Shown here: positions 17,135-26,277 of the stretch, piece by piece
Position numbering within the stretch: the stretch's first letter is position 1
Layout of the letters: every line of letters starts with the position of its first letter
NCBI RefSeq assembly: GCF_004346865.1
Contig: NZ_SMGR01000004.1
Location: forward strand, 124,001-188,000
Length of the DNA: 64,000 nucleotides
Source of the DNA: Shimia isoporae
Lineage (GTDB): Bacteria; Pseudomonadota; Alphaproteobacteria; Rhodobacterales; Rhodobacteraceae
Direction: 5' to 3'
Made by a program: the position numbers and the translations under genes
Notes under the pieces: model-generated
The model's input: the letters and a program-made list of their open reading frames with translations, nothing else
The model's database searches: none
Told to the model about the DNA's origin: nothing

Positions 17135-18787
17135 TCAGGCCTCCTTGGGCTCTTCGTCCGGAATCAGCGTTGCTTCATGGGCGAGAGGACCTTCCCAATC
17201 CACGTCCGATATTTTCAACTCGGCTGTATCGGCCTCATAATTTGGCGTCATGATCTGGACTTGGTTTTCATTGAAAACGTCGGTGATGTTCTTGTGCAAT
17301 TCAGACAGCATGAGGGGCAGCGATGAGCCTCGGGTTGTGAAAGCGTTGATCTGATAGATCGTCGCAAAATCCGACAAACCGGTTACCAGTACAAACGGTG
17401 CGGGAGATTTCTTGAGTCCGGTTGTACGCCGCGCGGACTCAATCAACATCGCTTCGACTTTTTTGCGCGGTTCTTCATAGCCGATGCCGACAGACGTATG
17501 CAGCAACAACCCCTTGCCGTCGATCTTGCTTGAATAGTTGATGACTTCGCTGGAAAGCAGCGTTGCGTTGGGGATCGAGATCAGCTCGTTTTTGACAGAC
17601 TTGAGATAGGTTTCCATCAGGCGGATCTGCATTACGTCGCCATAAAAATCACCTACACGGATGCGGTCACCGACATTCATACTGCGTTTATAGAGCACGA
17701 ACAGACCTGCAAGCACGTTGGAAACCACGGAGTTCGAGCCAAGAGAAACCATCACACCAACAAGGATTGTCAGACCTTGAAAGGCCGCTGAGTCTGACCC
17801 GGGTATATAGGGAAAACAGATCACAGCAGCGATCACGATCAGTCCGCCACGGATTAAGTTGAAGGTCGGCCAGATCCAGTGCTCTTCAAAGGCGTGCAGC
17901 TCTATGACGCCCTGATCGACGCTTTCAAAAAACAACCGGGTTCCTTTTATGAGCCAACGTGTGATTGCAGCAATGATCAGGATCGTGATCAGGTTTGGCA
18001 AATAACTCAAAAAGCCAGCCAGAATACCCAATATCGGGTCGGTTACATAGCGGATCAACAGCTCCGCGATCGGGCGGGTGTTCGGAAACGATAGAAGCAC
18101 AAACGACAGATAGTAATAAAAGCCGGTAAACAGCGTAATATCCACCAGCAGGCGAATGAAGAAACGCGCCAAGTTGGACACTGCCGAACTTTGCACGATG
18201 TCTGCGGTCGCTTTCTGAAGCGCGCGCGCGCGTCGTTCCACAAGCCTTGCGACCAGCCGCGGAACCCGCTTTCTGAGCCAGAGCAGGATTGCGCAATAAA
18301 GACCAAAGACCAAAGACCATATGCCAGCCGCGATCGCCCCGTAGGAAAACGCCTCATCCGTGCGATTTGCACGATACAGCAGGATGGCTTCTTCAACGGC
18401 GTCGGCATGCAATTGCGCCAGCACCACAATGTCCATTTGCTCAAAATCGGCGTCGGCTGTTGTAGTCACTGTTACAAGCGTGCCGTCAGCGTAGATCGAG
18501 CGCCCAAGTTCGCTGCGCTCGATGCGCATATGTACTTCGGTCGCTTCATTTCGCGTGGCCACTTCAATTATGCGGGTGTTGACCAGGTCGGCCCGCTCTT
18601 CTGCCGGAAGCGCGGTGGACCCCCTGACCGAAAATATTTCTTCGCCATCGACAACCACTGGGGCGAGGTAGACCTCACTGTCTACCGCATTGACGTCTTC
18701 TTCCGGGGGGTCTTCTTGGGCAACTGCCAGCGTGGCGCAGAACATCAGAATGCTCACAGCCATCAGTTTCTTGAGCAGTGAAGTCAT
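17135..18787 (-). CDS. MscS-family mechanosensitive channel with periplasmic domain
   Basis: A 550-residue membrane protein. A signal peptide (MTSLLKKLMAVSILMFCATL to VAQ) is followed by a periplasmic domain (residues about 25-150), about four to five transmembrane segments and the MscS core: the pore helix region ILVGVMVSLGSNSVVSNVLA, the beta domain GDRIRVGDFYGDVMQIRLME and PNATLLSSEVINYSS, and the C-terminal alpha/beta part (TSVGIGYEEPRKKVEAMLIE). It is about twice the size of E. coli MscS because of the added N-terminal part. Such channels open on osmotic downshock. The efflux lipoprotein gene follows directly in the operon. The C-terminus is acidic. Confidence 0.9.
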   Translation of the reverse strand: MTSLLKKLMAVSILMFCATLAVAQEDPPEEDVNAVDSEVYLAPVVVDGEEIFSVRGSTALPAEERADLVNTRIIEVATRNEATEVHMRIERSELGRSIYADGTLVTVTTTADADFEQMDIVVLAQLHADAVEEAILLYRANRTDEAFSYGAIAAGIWSLVFGLYCAILLWLRKRVPRLVARLVERRARALQKATADIVQSSAVSNLARFFIRLLVDITLFTGFYYYLSFVLLSFPNTRPIAELLIRYVTDPILGILAGFLSYLPNLITILIIAAITRWLIKGTRLFFESVDQGVIELHAFEEHWIWPTFNLIRGGLIVIAAVICFPYIPGSDSAAFQGLTILVGVMVSLGSNSVVSNVLAGLFVLYKRSMNVGDRIRVGDFYGDVMQIRLMETYLKSVKNELISIPNATLLSSEVINYSSKIDGKGLLLHTSVGIGYEEPRKKVEAMLIESARRTTGLKKSPAPFVLVTGLSDFATIYQINAFTTRGSSLPLMLSELHKNITDVFNENQVQIMTPNYEADTAELKISDVDWEGPLAHEATLIPDEEPKEA

Positions 18788-18949
18788 CCTGTTCGTCCCC
18801 GTCAGAGTGCCTCAGCGGTTTACATCCGCTGCTTTTGTAAAATGCTAGTTGCGCTTGGCACATTCGCAAAGTGATTTATCGATCTCTGTGCAATCAGCTT
18901 GGCGAGTGTCGAAGCGGGGACTCAGTTGAGGCATCTCGGTTTCAAACGA

Positions 18950-18977
18950 AAAGGCCCGCCAAAACTGGCGGGCCTTT
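18950..18977 (-). terminator. Rho-independent terminator of argG
   Basis: AAAGGCCCGCCA and TGGCGGGCCTTT form a perfect 12-base stem with a 4-base loop; read on the minus strand it runs into TTTTCG. It lies 24 bases after the argG stop and before the mscS promoter region. Confidence 0.9.
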
Positions 18978-19001
18978 GAAAACTCAAGGTGGCCGTCGGC
19001 T

Positions 19002-20228
19002 TCAGCCGTCGACGCGTTTGTTGCGCATTGCGATGAGCTTAAGACGCAGCGCTTGCAATTGGATGAAGCCGGCAGCGTCCTTCTGGTCGTATGCGCCAGC
19101 GTCGTCCTCGAAAGTCACATGTTCTTCCGAATAGAGAGAGTGTTCCGACCAGCGACCGACGGTATTCACAGAGCCCTTGTAAAGTTTCAGGCGCACCGTG
19201 CCCGTTACGTGTTCCTGGCTCTTGTCAATTGCCGCCTGGAGCATCTCGCGTTCGGGCGAGTACCAGAAGCCGTTATAAATTAGCTCGGCATAGCGCGGCA
19301 TCAACTCGTCTTTGAGGTGCATCGCGCCGCGGTCCATCGTGATCGATTCTATACCGCGGTGCGCTTCAAGCAACAGCGTGCCACCCGGGGTTTCATAGAT
19401 GCCACGGGATTTCATCCCGACGAAGCGGCCCTCTACGAGGTCAAGACGGCCGATACCATGCTTGCCACCGTATTCGTTGAGTTTGGTCAGGATCGTTGCT
19501 GGGCTCATAGCCTCGCCATTGATGCTGACGGCGTCGCCCCGTTCGAAACCGATCTCGATGAATTCGGGTGCATCGGGCGCTTCCTCTGGATGCACCGTGC
19601 GCTGATAAACATAGTCCGGTGCCGCAACAGCCGGATCCTCAAGTACTTTGCCCTCGGAGGATGTGTGCAGCAAGTTGGCGTCCACAGAGAACGGCGCCTC
19701 GCCGCGCTTGTCCTTGGCCACCGGAATCTGGTGTGCTTCCGCGAATTCCAGAAGTTTGGTGCGCGATGACAGGTCCCATTCACGCCAAGGCGCAATCACC
19801 TTGATGTCCGGGTTCAGGGCGTAGGCCGCCAATTCGAAACGGACCTGATCGTTGCCTTTGCCCGTGGCGCCATGCGCCACAGCATCGGCACCGGTTGCCT
19901 CAGCGATCTCGACCAGTCGCTTGGAAATCAGCGGACGCGCGATGGACGTGCCAAGCAGGTAAAGACCCTCGTAAACCGCATTGGCGCGGAACATCGGGAA
20001 CACAAAGTCACGCACGAATTCTTCTCGGACATCTTCGATAAAGATGTTTTCAGGCTTGATGCCCAGCATTTCGGCTTTTTGGCGGGCTGGTTCCAGCTCT
20101 TCGCCTTGACCCAGATCGGCGGTAAAGGTCACAACTTCGCAACCATATTCCGTCTGCAGCCACTTCAGGATGATCGAGGTATCCAGGCCGCCAGAATAGG
20201 CCAGCACAACTTTCTTCGGTGCGGACAT
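19002..20228 (-). CDS. argG: Argininosuccinate synthase
   Basis: ATP-dependent condensation of citrulline and aspartate to argininosuccinate, the penultimate step of arginine synthesis. The 408-residue protein begins [20 protein letters not shown], with the PP-loop SGGLDTS at 12-18, and carries further family blocks ([51 protein letters not shown]). Start 20228 follows AAGGA by 9 bases; the frame upstream is not conserved-looking. It is transcribed alone and ends in a strong terminator. argJ, another arginine gene, is 27 kb away on the same strand. Confidence 0.97.
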   Translation of the reverse strand: MSAPKKVVLAYSGGLDTSIILKWLQTEYGCEVVTFTADLGQGEELEPARQKAEMLGIKPENIFIEDVREEFVRDFVFPMFRANAVYEGLYLLGTSIARPLISKRLVEIAEATGADAVAHGATGKGNDQVRFELAAYALNPDIKVIAPWREWDLSSRTKLLEFAEAHQIPVAKDKRGEAPFSVDANLLHTSSEGKVLEDPAVAAPDYVYQRTVHPEEAPDAPEFIEIGFERGDAVSINGEAMSPATILTKLNEYGGKHGIGRLDLVEGRFVGMKSRGIYETPGGTLLLEAHRGIESITMDRGAMHLKDELMPRYAELIYNGFWYSPEREMLQAAIDKSQEHVTGTVRLKLYKGSVNTVGRWSEHSLYSEEHVTFEDDAGAYDQKDAAGFIQLQALRLKLIAMRNKRVDG

Positions 20229-20377
20229 GTCCAAATCCTTTGTACGTGTATCGCAGGCGCGATAACGGGTTTTGACCAAAGGGGCAAGACGGAGGGGCAC
20301 CCTGACTTGCTTTTGCTGCCCAATCAGGTTTTTTCTGGTGTCACGACAGAACCAAAATACTTTGAACGGGGAATTTC

Positions 20378-21145
20378 ATGGAAGGCTGGAAAATTTTTGC
20401 GCATTCGGTGCGCCTTGTCGCGCGTAACTGGCGTGAGGCACTCAAGATATTTCTCGTGCCCGGTCTTATTGCCGCCATTGTCCTTGGATTTGCTCTCACA
20501 TCGAGCGGCGTTTCCTATTCCATGATGACCAGCGAAGAGGCGACCTCTGCAGAGTTTTTCTCGGGGACGACAGTGTTTTCGCTGCTGGTCGGATATCTTG
20601 CTGTTTTGATTGTTGCGTTCTGGTGTGTCGTCTCGTGGCACCGTTATGTGCTTCTTGAGGAATATCCGTCCGGATGGATTCCGCCTTTCCGTTTTGATCG
20701 CATTCTGTCCTATCTCGGACACGGTCTTCTGCTCATACTGGTCGCGATGGTTTTGATGGTTCCGGTGTTTGCGATTATTGCATTGTTGGCAAGCATCGGC
20801 CTTGAAGGGTTGACTGTCGTCCTTGCCATTCCCGCCTATTTCTTTGTCGTCGTGATTATGTACCGGCTGGCTCCAATCCTTCCAGCAGCAGCCATCGGCA
20901 AACCATTGAAGCTCATGGAAAGCCTTCAAGCCACAAAGGGTGCGGCGGGCGCGATCATCCTTCTGCTGGTCGTCAGCTTCGCGGTGAACTTGGCTGTTCA
21001 ACTGTTGGCAACTTTGCTCGGAATGATATCTCCGGTTGTTGCCGGTCTGGCCCTGTTTCTTGCAACCTTGTTCCTGATGATGGTCAACATCAGCATTTTG
21101 ACCACTTTCTACGGGCTTTACATCGAAGGCCGGTCCATCGACTGA
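20378..21145 (+). CDS. Integral membrane protein of unknown function
   Basis: A 255-residue protein with about six hydrophobic segments (around residues 25-43, 65-85, 108-130, 133-160, 188-212, 215-240) and short hydrophilic loops. It begins MEGWKIFAHSVRLVARNWRE, a cytoplasmic amphipathic start. I do not recognise a catalytic or transport motif; the pattern (glycerophosphoryl diester phosphodiesterase membrane-domain-like, or YciC-like) is only a loose resemblance. The ATG at 20378 follows GGGGAATTTC. It lies 38 bases ahead of the threonine dehydratase gene on the same strand and may share its transcript. Confidence 0.75.
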   Translation: MEGWKIFAHSVRLVARNWREALKIFLVPGLIAAIVLGFALTSSGVSYSMMTSEEATSAEFFSGTTVFSLLVGYLAVLIVAFWCVVSWHRYVLLEEYPSGWIPPFRFDRILSYLGHGLLLILVAMVLMVPVFAIIALLASIGLEGLTVVLAIPAYFFVVVIMYRLAPILPAAAIGKPLKLMESLQATKGAAGAIILLLVVSFAVNLAVQLLATLLGMISPVVAGLALFLATLFLMMVNISILTTFYGLYIEGRSID

Positions 21146-21183
21146 CCCTTGCCACCGCACCCGTCTTCGGTATGTGATCGGGC

Positions 21184-22422
21184 ATGTCTGATTTTCAAAC
21201 CAGTGCCCGGTCCGCCGTTGCGGCGATGCGTGAAGTCTTTCCTGCAACGCCCCTGCAACTCAACGCACACCTTTCCAAACGGTTTGAGGCGGATGTCTGG
21301 CTCAAACGCGAAGACCTGACGCCGGTCCGTTCCTACAAGTTGCGCGGAGCGATGAACGCGATGCGAAAACGTCGCGCCGAGGATCCCGACCAGCGAATTT
21401 TTGTCTGTGCCAGTGCGGGCAATCACGCACAGGGTGTCGCATTCATGTGCAAGCATTTTGGAGTTCAAGGCGTGATCTTCATGCCGGTAACAACCCCGCA
21501 GCAAAAGATCTTCAAGACTCAGGTTTTCGGGGGCGATAACGTCGAAATTCGCCTTGTCGGGGACTATTTTGACGATACCCTCGCTGCCGCCAAGGCCTAT
21601 TGTGACGAAGCCGCCGCCGCATTTCTCTCGCCCTTTGACGACGAAGATGTGATCGAAGGGCAGGCGGCTGTGGCAGTCGAGATTGAAGAACAGCTAGGCC
21701 GCGTTCCGGATCACATTATCCTGCCCGTCGGCGGAGGAGGGCTGAGCTCTGGTGTGCGGAGCTACTTTGCGGCCCAAACCCGCTACACATTCGTGGAACC
21801 CTCAGGTGGTGCCAGTCTCGCGGCTGCCGTTGAGGCGGGGCATCCGGTTACGCTCAATCAATTGGATGGATTTGTGGATGGCGCAGCTGTGGCGCGCATT
21901 GGCGATCTGACTTTTGCACGTCTTGCAGACATATCGCGAAGCTCGGTGATCGCAGCTTCGGAAGACCGGATTTGTGCCACAATGATGGAGATGCTGAATG
22001 TCGAGGGAATCGTATTGGAGCCTGCAGGCGCGCTCGCTGTCGATGCCCTAACCGATGTGGCTGACCAAATTCGCGGAAAGACAGTTGTTTGCGTCGTGTC
22101 TGGCGGAAACTTCGACTTTGAACGCCTGCCCGAGGTCAAGGAGCGAGCGCAGCGTTTCTCTGGGGTGAAAAAATACTTCATCCTGCGGATGCCCCAGCGA
22201 CCCGGTGCTCTGCGTGATTTCCTTGAAACATTGGGGCCCGAAGACGATATTGCGCGTTTCGAATACCTCAAGAAGTCGGCACGCAATTTCGGCTCGGTTC
22301 TGATTGGTATTGAAACAAAAAGCCCGCAGAATTTCGACGCGCTTTTTGAACGCATCGAAGCTGCGGGCATGACGTTTACTGACATAACCAACGATGAAAC
22401 GTTGGGTGAGTTCGTCTTGTAA
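21184..22422 (+). CDS. ilvA: Threonine ammonia-lyase, single regulatory domain form
   Basis: PLP enzyme that deaminates threonine to 2-oxobutanoate, the first step towards isoleucine. The cofactor lysine is K52 in VRSYKLRGAMNAM; the phosphate-binding glycine loop is PVGGGGLSSG at 181-190; CASAGNHAQGVA at 75-86 is another family block. At 412 residues it carries one ACT-like C-terminal domain (RPGALRDFLETLGPEDDIAR onwards), like the shorter enzymes of actinobacteria and many alphaproteobacteria, not the two of E. coli IlvA. Feedback by isoleucine is plausible but cannot be read here. The gene converges on the HPt gene, leaving 4 bases. Confidence 0.93.
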   Translation: MSDFQTSARSAVAAMREVFPATPLQLNAHLSKRFEADVWLKREDLTPVRSYKLRGAMNAMRKRRAEDPDQRIFVCASAGNHAQGVAFMCKHFGVQGVIFMPVTTPQQKIFKTQVFGGDNVEIRLVGDYFDDTLAAAKAYCDEAAAAFLSPFDDEDVIEGQAAVAVEIEEQLGRVPDHIILPVGGGGLSSGVRSYFAAQTRYTFVEPSGGASLAAAVEAGHPVTLNQLDGFVDGAAVARIGDLTFARLADISRSSVIAASEDRICATMMEMLNVEGIVLEPAGALAVDALTDVADQIRGKTVVCVVSGGNFDFERLPEVKERAQRFSGVKKYFILRMPQRPGALRDFLETLGPEDDIARFEYLKKSARNFGSVLIGIETKSPQNFDALFERIEAAGMTFTDITNDETLGEFVL

Positions 22423-22426
22423 TGTC

Positions 22427-22750
22427 TTAGGCGGCGGCCAGTTTCTGTTGGAAAGTTGCTTTGCTGTCTGCAAACGCAGCCAGCACAGCGGGCACGTCAA
22501 CAGATGCAGCCTGACCAGCGGCGGAGGCCGCTTCGCCTGCCTGGCAAAGCTGAGAAAAGGTTTCAAAACCGAGGTTTAGCGCGCTACCTTTGAGGAAGTG
22601 CAGGTCGGCCTCCAACGAAGACAGATCAGGTTCCGAACGCAGACGTTCAATCACTTCTTCGACTTCGTCCAGAAAGAGGTCGACGACCTCATCAAAATCT
22701 TCGGGTCCGATCTCGTCGCGCAGTTCTTCCACGCGTTCCCAGTTAATCAT
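22427..22750 (-). CDS. HPt domain phosphotransfer protein
   Basis: A free histidine phosphotransfer domain of 107 residues, four-helix type. The phosphorylatable histidine is H51 in LHFLKGSALNLG, the canonical HxLKGS motif. The first helices (RVEELRDEIGPEDFDEVVDL) and the last (VPAVLAAFADSKATFQQKLA) fit a stand-alone HPt protein. Start 22750 has GGAGA 8 bases upstream. The gene diverges from a receiver-phosphatase gene across 152 bases, so this protein probably passes phosphate to or from that receiver; the cognate hybrid kinase is not in the window. Confidence 0.92.
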   Translation of the reverse strand: MINWERVEELRDEIGPEDFDEVVDLFLDEVEEVIERLRSEPDLSSLEADLHFLKGSALNLGFETFSQLCQAGEAASAAGQAASVDVPAVLAAFADSKATFQQKLAAA

Positions 22751-22902
22751 GGGTCTCTCCATTTTGACTTTGGGTGGAGAGTCGCAGGGAATGGTTAACA
22801 AAGTCTGGCTTTTAAAATTTTATGTAAATCTTGCTTCGCGTTGACGTGCTATTAAGTGACACCCCTCTAGGGTTTGGAGAATTCCCAAAGACCGAGGGTT
22901 GG

Positions 22903-24171
22903 ATGACTTTGCAAACGATGAATGTACAGGCTGTGGACGTTGCGCCGGATACCGGGGTGATCCGCCGTGTGCTGGTTGTGGATGACAGCCGGGTCCAACG
23001 CCGTATTCTCAGTGTTTCGCTGAAGCGCGAGGGCTATGAAGTCATCGAAGCCGCCTCTGGTCAGGAAGCACTCGAAATCTGCCGTGAGGACCTGCCCGAT
23101 CTGATTTTGTCGGATTGGATGATGCCCGGCATGTCTGGTCTCGAGTTCTGCCGCGAATTGCGCGAGATCCCATTTGAAAGCTACGCATATTTCATCTTGC
23201 TGACCTCCAAGAGCGAGAAGGGTGAAGTTGCTCAGGGATTTGCGGCGGGTGCGGATGATTTTCTCACCAAACCGGTGAACGGATACGAATTGCGCGCGCG
23301 GATCAGCGCGGGGGAGCGCATTCTCAAAATGCAGCATGAGCTGACCGAGAAAAATCGCGTGATTACCGATACGCTGGATGAGCTACAGCGACTCTACGAC
23401 TCCCTCGACAACGACCTTCTGGCGGCCAAGAAGCTTCAGCAGTCTCTGGTCCCGGATCGGTTCCGCGACTTCGGTCAAGGCGCAGTCTCTCTTCTGTTGC
23501 AATCCTCAGGCCACGTTGGCGGTGACCTTGTTGGGCACTACAAAATCTCCGAAACACGTGTCGGGCTCTACTCGATCGATGTTTCCGGTCACGGTATCAG
23601 CTCGGCGCTGATCACCGCGCGGCTGGCAGGATATCTTTCCTCGTCTTCTCCGGAACAGAACGTGGCGATGCAGGTTTATCCGGACGGGTCGCACGAACAC
23701 CTGGAGCCCAAGGAAGTTGTGCAGCGCCTGAACGAGATCATCCTCGATGAGATGGAGACAGAGCACTATTTCACTATGCTACTGGCCGATGTCGATCTCG
23801 AAACCGGCAAGATTGTTATGGCGCAGGCAGGTCACCCGCACCCGCTGATACAGCGTGCAGATGGCACAATTGAACAGGATGGTCCCGGTGGCCTACCTGT
23901 CGGTCTGATCCCCGGCGCGGAATTCTCGCAGTTTGAGTTGAGCCTCAAGCCGGGCGATCGTCTGTTTATGATGTCGGACGGCGTCACGGAGTGCCCGGAC
24001 ACCAACAACGGCATGCTTGGTGAGGAAGGCTTTGAAGATCTGGTCAAGGGTCTGAAAGGCCACGCGCTTGAGGAAACGCTGCAGACGATTGTTTGGCAGC
24101 TTGACGAATACAGCGGTGGTCAAGGCTTCCCCGACGATATTTCCGGTATTCTGTTTGAGTATCGCGGCTAA
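22903..24171 (+). CDS. Receiver domain fused to PP2C/SpoIIE-type phosphatase
   Basis: A 422-residue response regulator. The receiver spans about residues 20-140 with acid pocket VVDDS, phosphorylated D71 in LILSDWMMPGMSG and the conserved lysine in LTSKSEKGE; a coiled coil (about 145-185) links it to a SpoIIE-like serine phosphatase domain with DVSGHGISSALITARLAGYL, YFTMLLADVDLETGKI and MMSDGVTECPD. Such proteins act on anti-sigma or anti-anti-sigma partners, as RsbU and RssB-like relatives do. I chose 22903, which has GAGGG 5 bases before it, over 22831. The divergent HPt gene is the likely phosphodonor. The last 4 bases overlap the convergent Nudix gene. Confidence 0.92.
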   Translation: MTLQTMNVQAVDVAPDTGVIRRVLVVDDSRVQRRILSVSLKREGYEVIEAASGQEALEICREDLPDLILSDWMMPGMSGLEFCRELREIPFESYAYFILLTSKSEKGEVAQGFAAGADDFLTKPVNGYELRARISAGERILKMQHELTEKNRVITDTLDELQRLYDSLDNDLLAAKKLQQSLVPDRFRDFGQGAVSLLLQSSGHVGGDLVGHYKISETRVGLYSIDVSGHGISSALITARLAGYLSSSSPEQNVAMQVYPDGSHEHLEPKEVVQRLNEIILDEMETEHYFTMLLADVDLETGKIVMAQAGHPHPLIQRADGTIEQDGPGGLPVGLIPGAEFSQFELSLKPGDRLFMMSDGVTECPDTNNGMLGEEGFEDLVKGLKGHALEETLQTIVWQLDEYSGGQGFPDDISGILFEYRG

Positions 24172-24605
24172 AGCAGAAACGTCCTGACAAACTGTCGGTC
24201 GCCTTCGTTGGCAAGCACTTTTGCTGCCACCTTTGCAGGCATCCACACCGGCTCATGATCGGTTTCCAAAGGCGGGCCAAGTCGTAATGCTGGTCGCGCC
24301 ACGTAAATCGCACAGACCTTCTCGGCCCATTTGTCGTATTCCGGCATATACGTGAAACGGCGAAATGCGCCCAATCGCCGTGGCGTGGTCATTGTATATC
24401 CGGTTTCCTCGTATACCTCACGATGCAGAGCCGACACCGGAGACTCTCCCGGATCAATACCGCCGCCCGGCAGCTGGAACTCGTCATGCGGCGCATGCTG
24501 ATAGGTCACCAACAACTCGTCTCCGCGCAGCAAAATGGCGTAAGCGCCAGGCCGGATAACATAACGCCGTCCGCTTTCCGGTGTCCGTCCGAAACGTGGT
24601 ATCAT
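24168..24605 (-). CDS. Nudix hydrolase
   Basis: A 145-residue Nudix enzyme. The Nudix box is complete at 48-70 (GGIDPGESPVSALHREVYEE plus TGY), so metal binding and pyrophosphohydrolase activity are expected. The substrate class is not evident: no CoA, ADP-ribose or dinucleotide signature is visible, and the FRRFTYMPEYDKWAEKVCAI segment gives no clue to me. It overlaps the receiver-phosphatase gene by 4 bases at their 3' ends and diverges from the Hsp33 gene. Confidence 0.88.
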   Translation of the reverse strand: MIPRFGRTPESGRRYVIRPGAYAILLRGDELLVTYQHAPHDEFQLPGGGIDPGESPVSALHREVYEETGYTMTTPRRLGAFRRFTYMPEYDKWAEKVCAIYVARPALRLGPPLETDHEPVWMPAKVAAKVLANEGDRQFVRTFLL

Positions 24606-24683
24606 GCGTGAAACCCCTTTTTGTCGCTCTTGCTGGCCCTATATAGTCGCGGTATGGCAAGGGAAGGCCGATAAGGAAACCCC

Positions 24684-25685
24684 ATGAAACCCGCAAACTC
24701 GATTGCCTGGGACGACACAGTACTGCCGTTCCAGCTGGACAAATCTGACATTCGCGGCCGCGTTGCGCGCCTTGATGGCGTGCTGTCGGGCGTGCTCAAG
24801 CAACACAACTACCCAGAAGTTGTGGAAGCTCTGGTGGCCGAGATGGCCTTGCTGACCGCATTGATCGGCCAGACCATCAGCCTGCGCTGGAAGCTGCAAC
24901 TTCAGGTGCAATCCAATGGCCCTGTGCGCATGATCGCGACCGACTATTATGCTCCCACCAAGGAAGGCGAACCGGCCCGCATTCGCGCCTACGCCAGCTT
25001 TGACGAAGAGCGACTTACCGATGGCGCACCATTCGATCAGCTTGGCAACGGTTACTTCGCGTTGCTCATCGATCAAGGCGAGGGCATGCAGCCCTATCAA
25101 GGCATCTCTGGTCTGAACGGCGGCTCTTTGCAAGCTTCGGCGGAGGCGTATTTTGCGCAATCCGAACAGCTGGCCACCCGCTTTTCGCTCAAGTTCGGCA
25201 AATCGATCGAGCCCGGTGTGGGTGAGCATTGGCGGGCCGGAGGCATCATGCTTCAGCACATGCCCAAAGCCAGCCCGCACGTCACCGGCGAGGGCGGAAG
25301 TGGCGATGGTGGGCTTTTGTTGGCTAAAGACGTGCTGAATGAAGAAGACGAAGAGAACTGGAACCGCGCCAATATCCTTCTGGATTCGGTTGAGGATCTG
25401 GAAATGATTGGGCCTTCCGTTCCACCCACGGACCTTTTGATCCGTCTGTTCCACGAGGAACAGCCGCGTGTTTACGACACGCAACCGGTCAAGTTCGGAT
25501 GTACCTGTTCTGAGGAACGTGTGCGCCAGTCGCTGTCGATTTATTCGGCCAAGGACATCGAAAAGATGACCACACCCGAGGGTCGTGTGACTGCGGATTG
25601 CCAATACTGTAGTGCGCACTACGACCTTGACCCGGCGACGGTCGGCTTTGATGCCAAAAAGGACGGAGACGCCGCGGGTGCCTGA
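24684..25685 (+). CDS. hslO: Hsp33 redox-regulated chaperone
   Basis: Cytoplasmic holdase activated when oxidation releases its zinc and unfolds the C-terminal switch. The 333-residue protein shows the four zinc cysteines in CxC...CxxC form: C273 and C275 in FGCTCSEERV, C306 and C309 in ADCQYCSAHYD. The N-terminal domain has family blocks such as SIAWDDTVLPFQLDKSDIRG and VTGEGGSGDGGLLLAKDVLN. The protein is a little longer than E. coli Hsp33 (about 292). AAGGAA precedes the ATG. The following CoA-type Nudix gene starts inside its last codons, so the two are coupled. Confidence 0.93.
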   Translation: MKPANSIAWDDTVLPFQLDKSDIRGRVARLDGVLSGVLKQHNYPEVVEALVAEMALLTALIGQTISLRWKLQLQVQSNGPVRMIATDYYAPTKEGEPARIRAYASFDEERLTDGAPFDQLGNGYFALLIDQGEGMQPYQGISGLNGGSLQASAEAYFAQSEQLATRFSLKFGKSIEPGVGEHWRAGGIMLQHMPKASPHVTGEGGSGDGGLLLAKDVLNEEDEENWNRANILLDSVEDLEMIGPSVPPTDLLIRLFHEEQPRVYDTQPVKFGCTCSEERVRQSLSIYSAKDIEKMTTPEGRVTADCQYCSAHYDLDPATVGFDAKKDGDAAGA

Positions 25686-26277
25686 CCCGCTCGCTTCCCT
25701 CAGGGCCGCGCTTTCTGCAGAGAGCGCGGCCTCTTCCGACTTTGATCTGAACCCAGATGTCGTCCTACCACAAGGTCGCAAGTTACGGCCGGCAGGCGTT
25801 CTGGTTCCCATCGAAATCCGCGATGGTGTTCCGCACGTGATCCTCACTAAACGGGCCAGCCATCTCAAGCATCATCCCGGTCAAATCGCGTTTCCCGGTG
25901 GAAAGCAGGACGAGGCCGACGCTGATGTCATCGCCGCTGCTTTGCGTGAGGCCCGCGAAGAAATCGGACTGCCGCCAGAAATTGTGGATGTCATTGGCAC
26001 ATTACCCACGCACGAAACGGTCACCAGCTTTCGGGTTACGCCAGTTTTGGGACAAGTGAATGATGTTTTCGACATTGTCCCCGAACCGGGAGAAGTCGAG
26101 GAAGTATTTCGTGTCCCACTGGCTCATGTAACCGACACCGCGCGGTTTTCCGTCCAGTCCCGCCGATGGCAGGGGCAGCGGCGCCACTACTTTACCGTTC
26201 CCTTCGGCCCCTATTACATATGGGGTGCAACGGCCCGCATATTGCGCGGCCTGGCGGAGCGGATGGACCAAGTATGA
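25678..26277 (+). CDS. CoA pyrophosphatase-type Nudix hydrolase
   Basis: A 199-residue Nudix enzyme of the NudL-like type. The upstream signature LTKRASHLKHHPGQIAFPGG leads into the Nudix box GGKQDEADADVIAAALREAR with EEIGL, as in enzymes that cleave CoA or acyl-CoA. I propose the GTG at 25678 as start: GGAG lies 9 bases before it and it overlaps the hslO stop by 8 bases; the open frame reaches 25612 but then lies deep in hslO. The CCA transferase gene starts at its stop with an ATGA overlap, giving the order hslO-nudix-cca. Confidence 0.88.
   Translation: MPDPLASLRAALSAESAASSDFDLNPDVVLPQGRKLRPAGVLVPIEIRDGVPHVILTKRASHLKHHPGQIAFPGGKQDEADADVIAAALREAREEIGLPPEIVDVIGTLPTHETVTSFRVTPVLGQVNDVFDIVPEPGEVEEVFRVPLAHVTDTARFSVQSRRWQGQRRHYFTVPFGPYYIWGATARILRGLAERMDQV

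Noticed and set aside
22751..22902. CtrA-like site near the HPt/receiver pair
   Set aside because: TTAA occurs twice but 13 bases apart rather than 7, and the flanks do not match.
24639..25868. 409-codon open frame on the minus strand
   Set aside because: Antisense shadow of hslO; hslO has complete zinc cysteines and a ribosome site.
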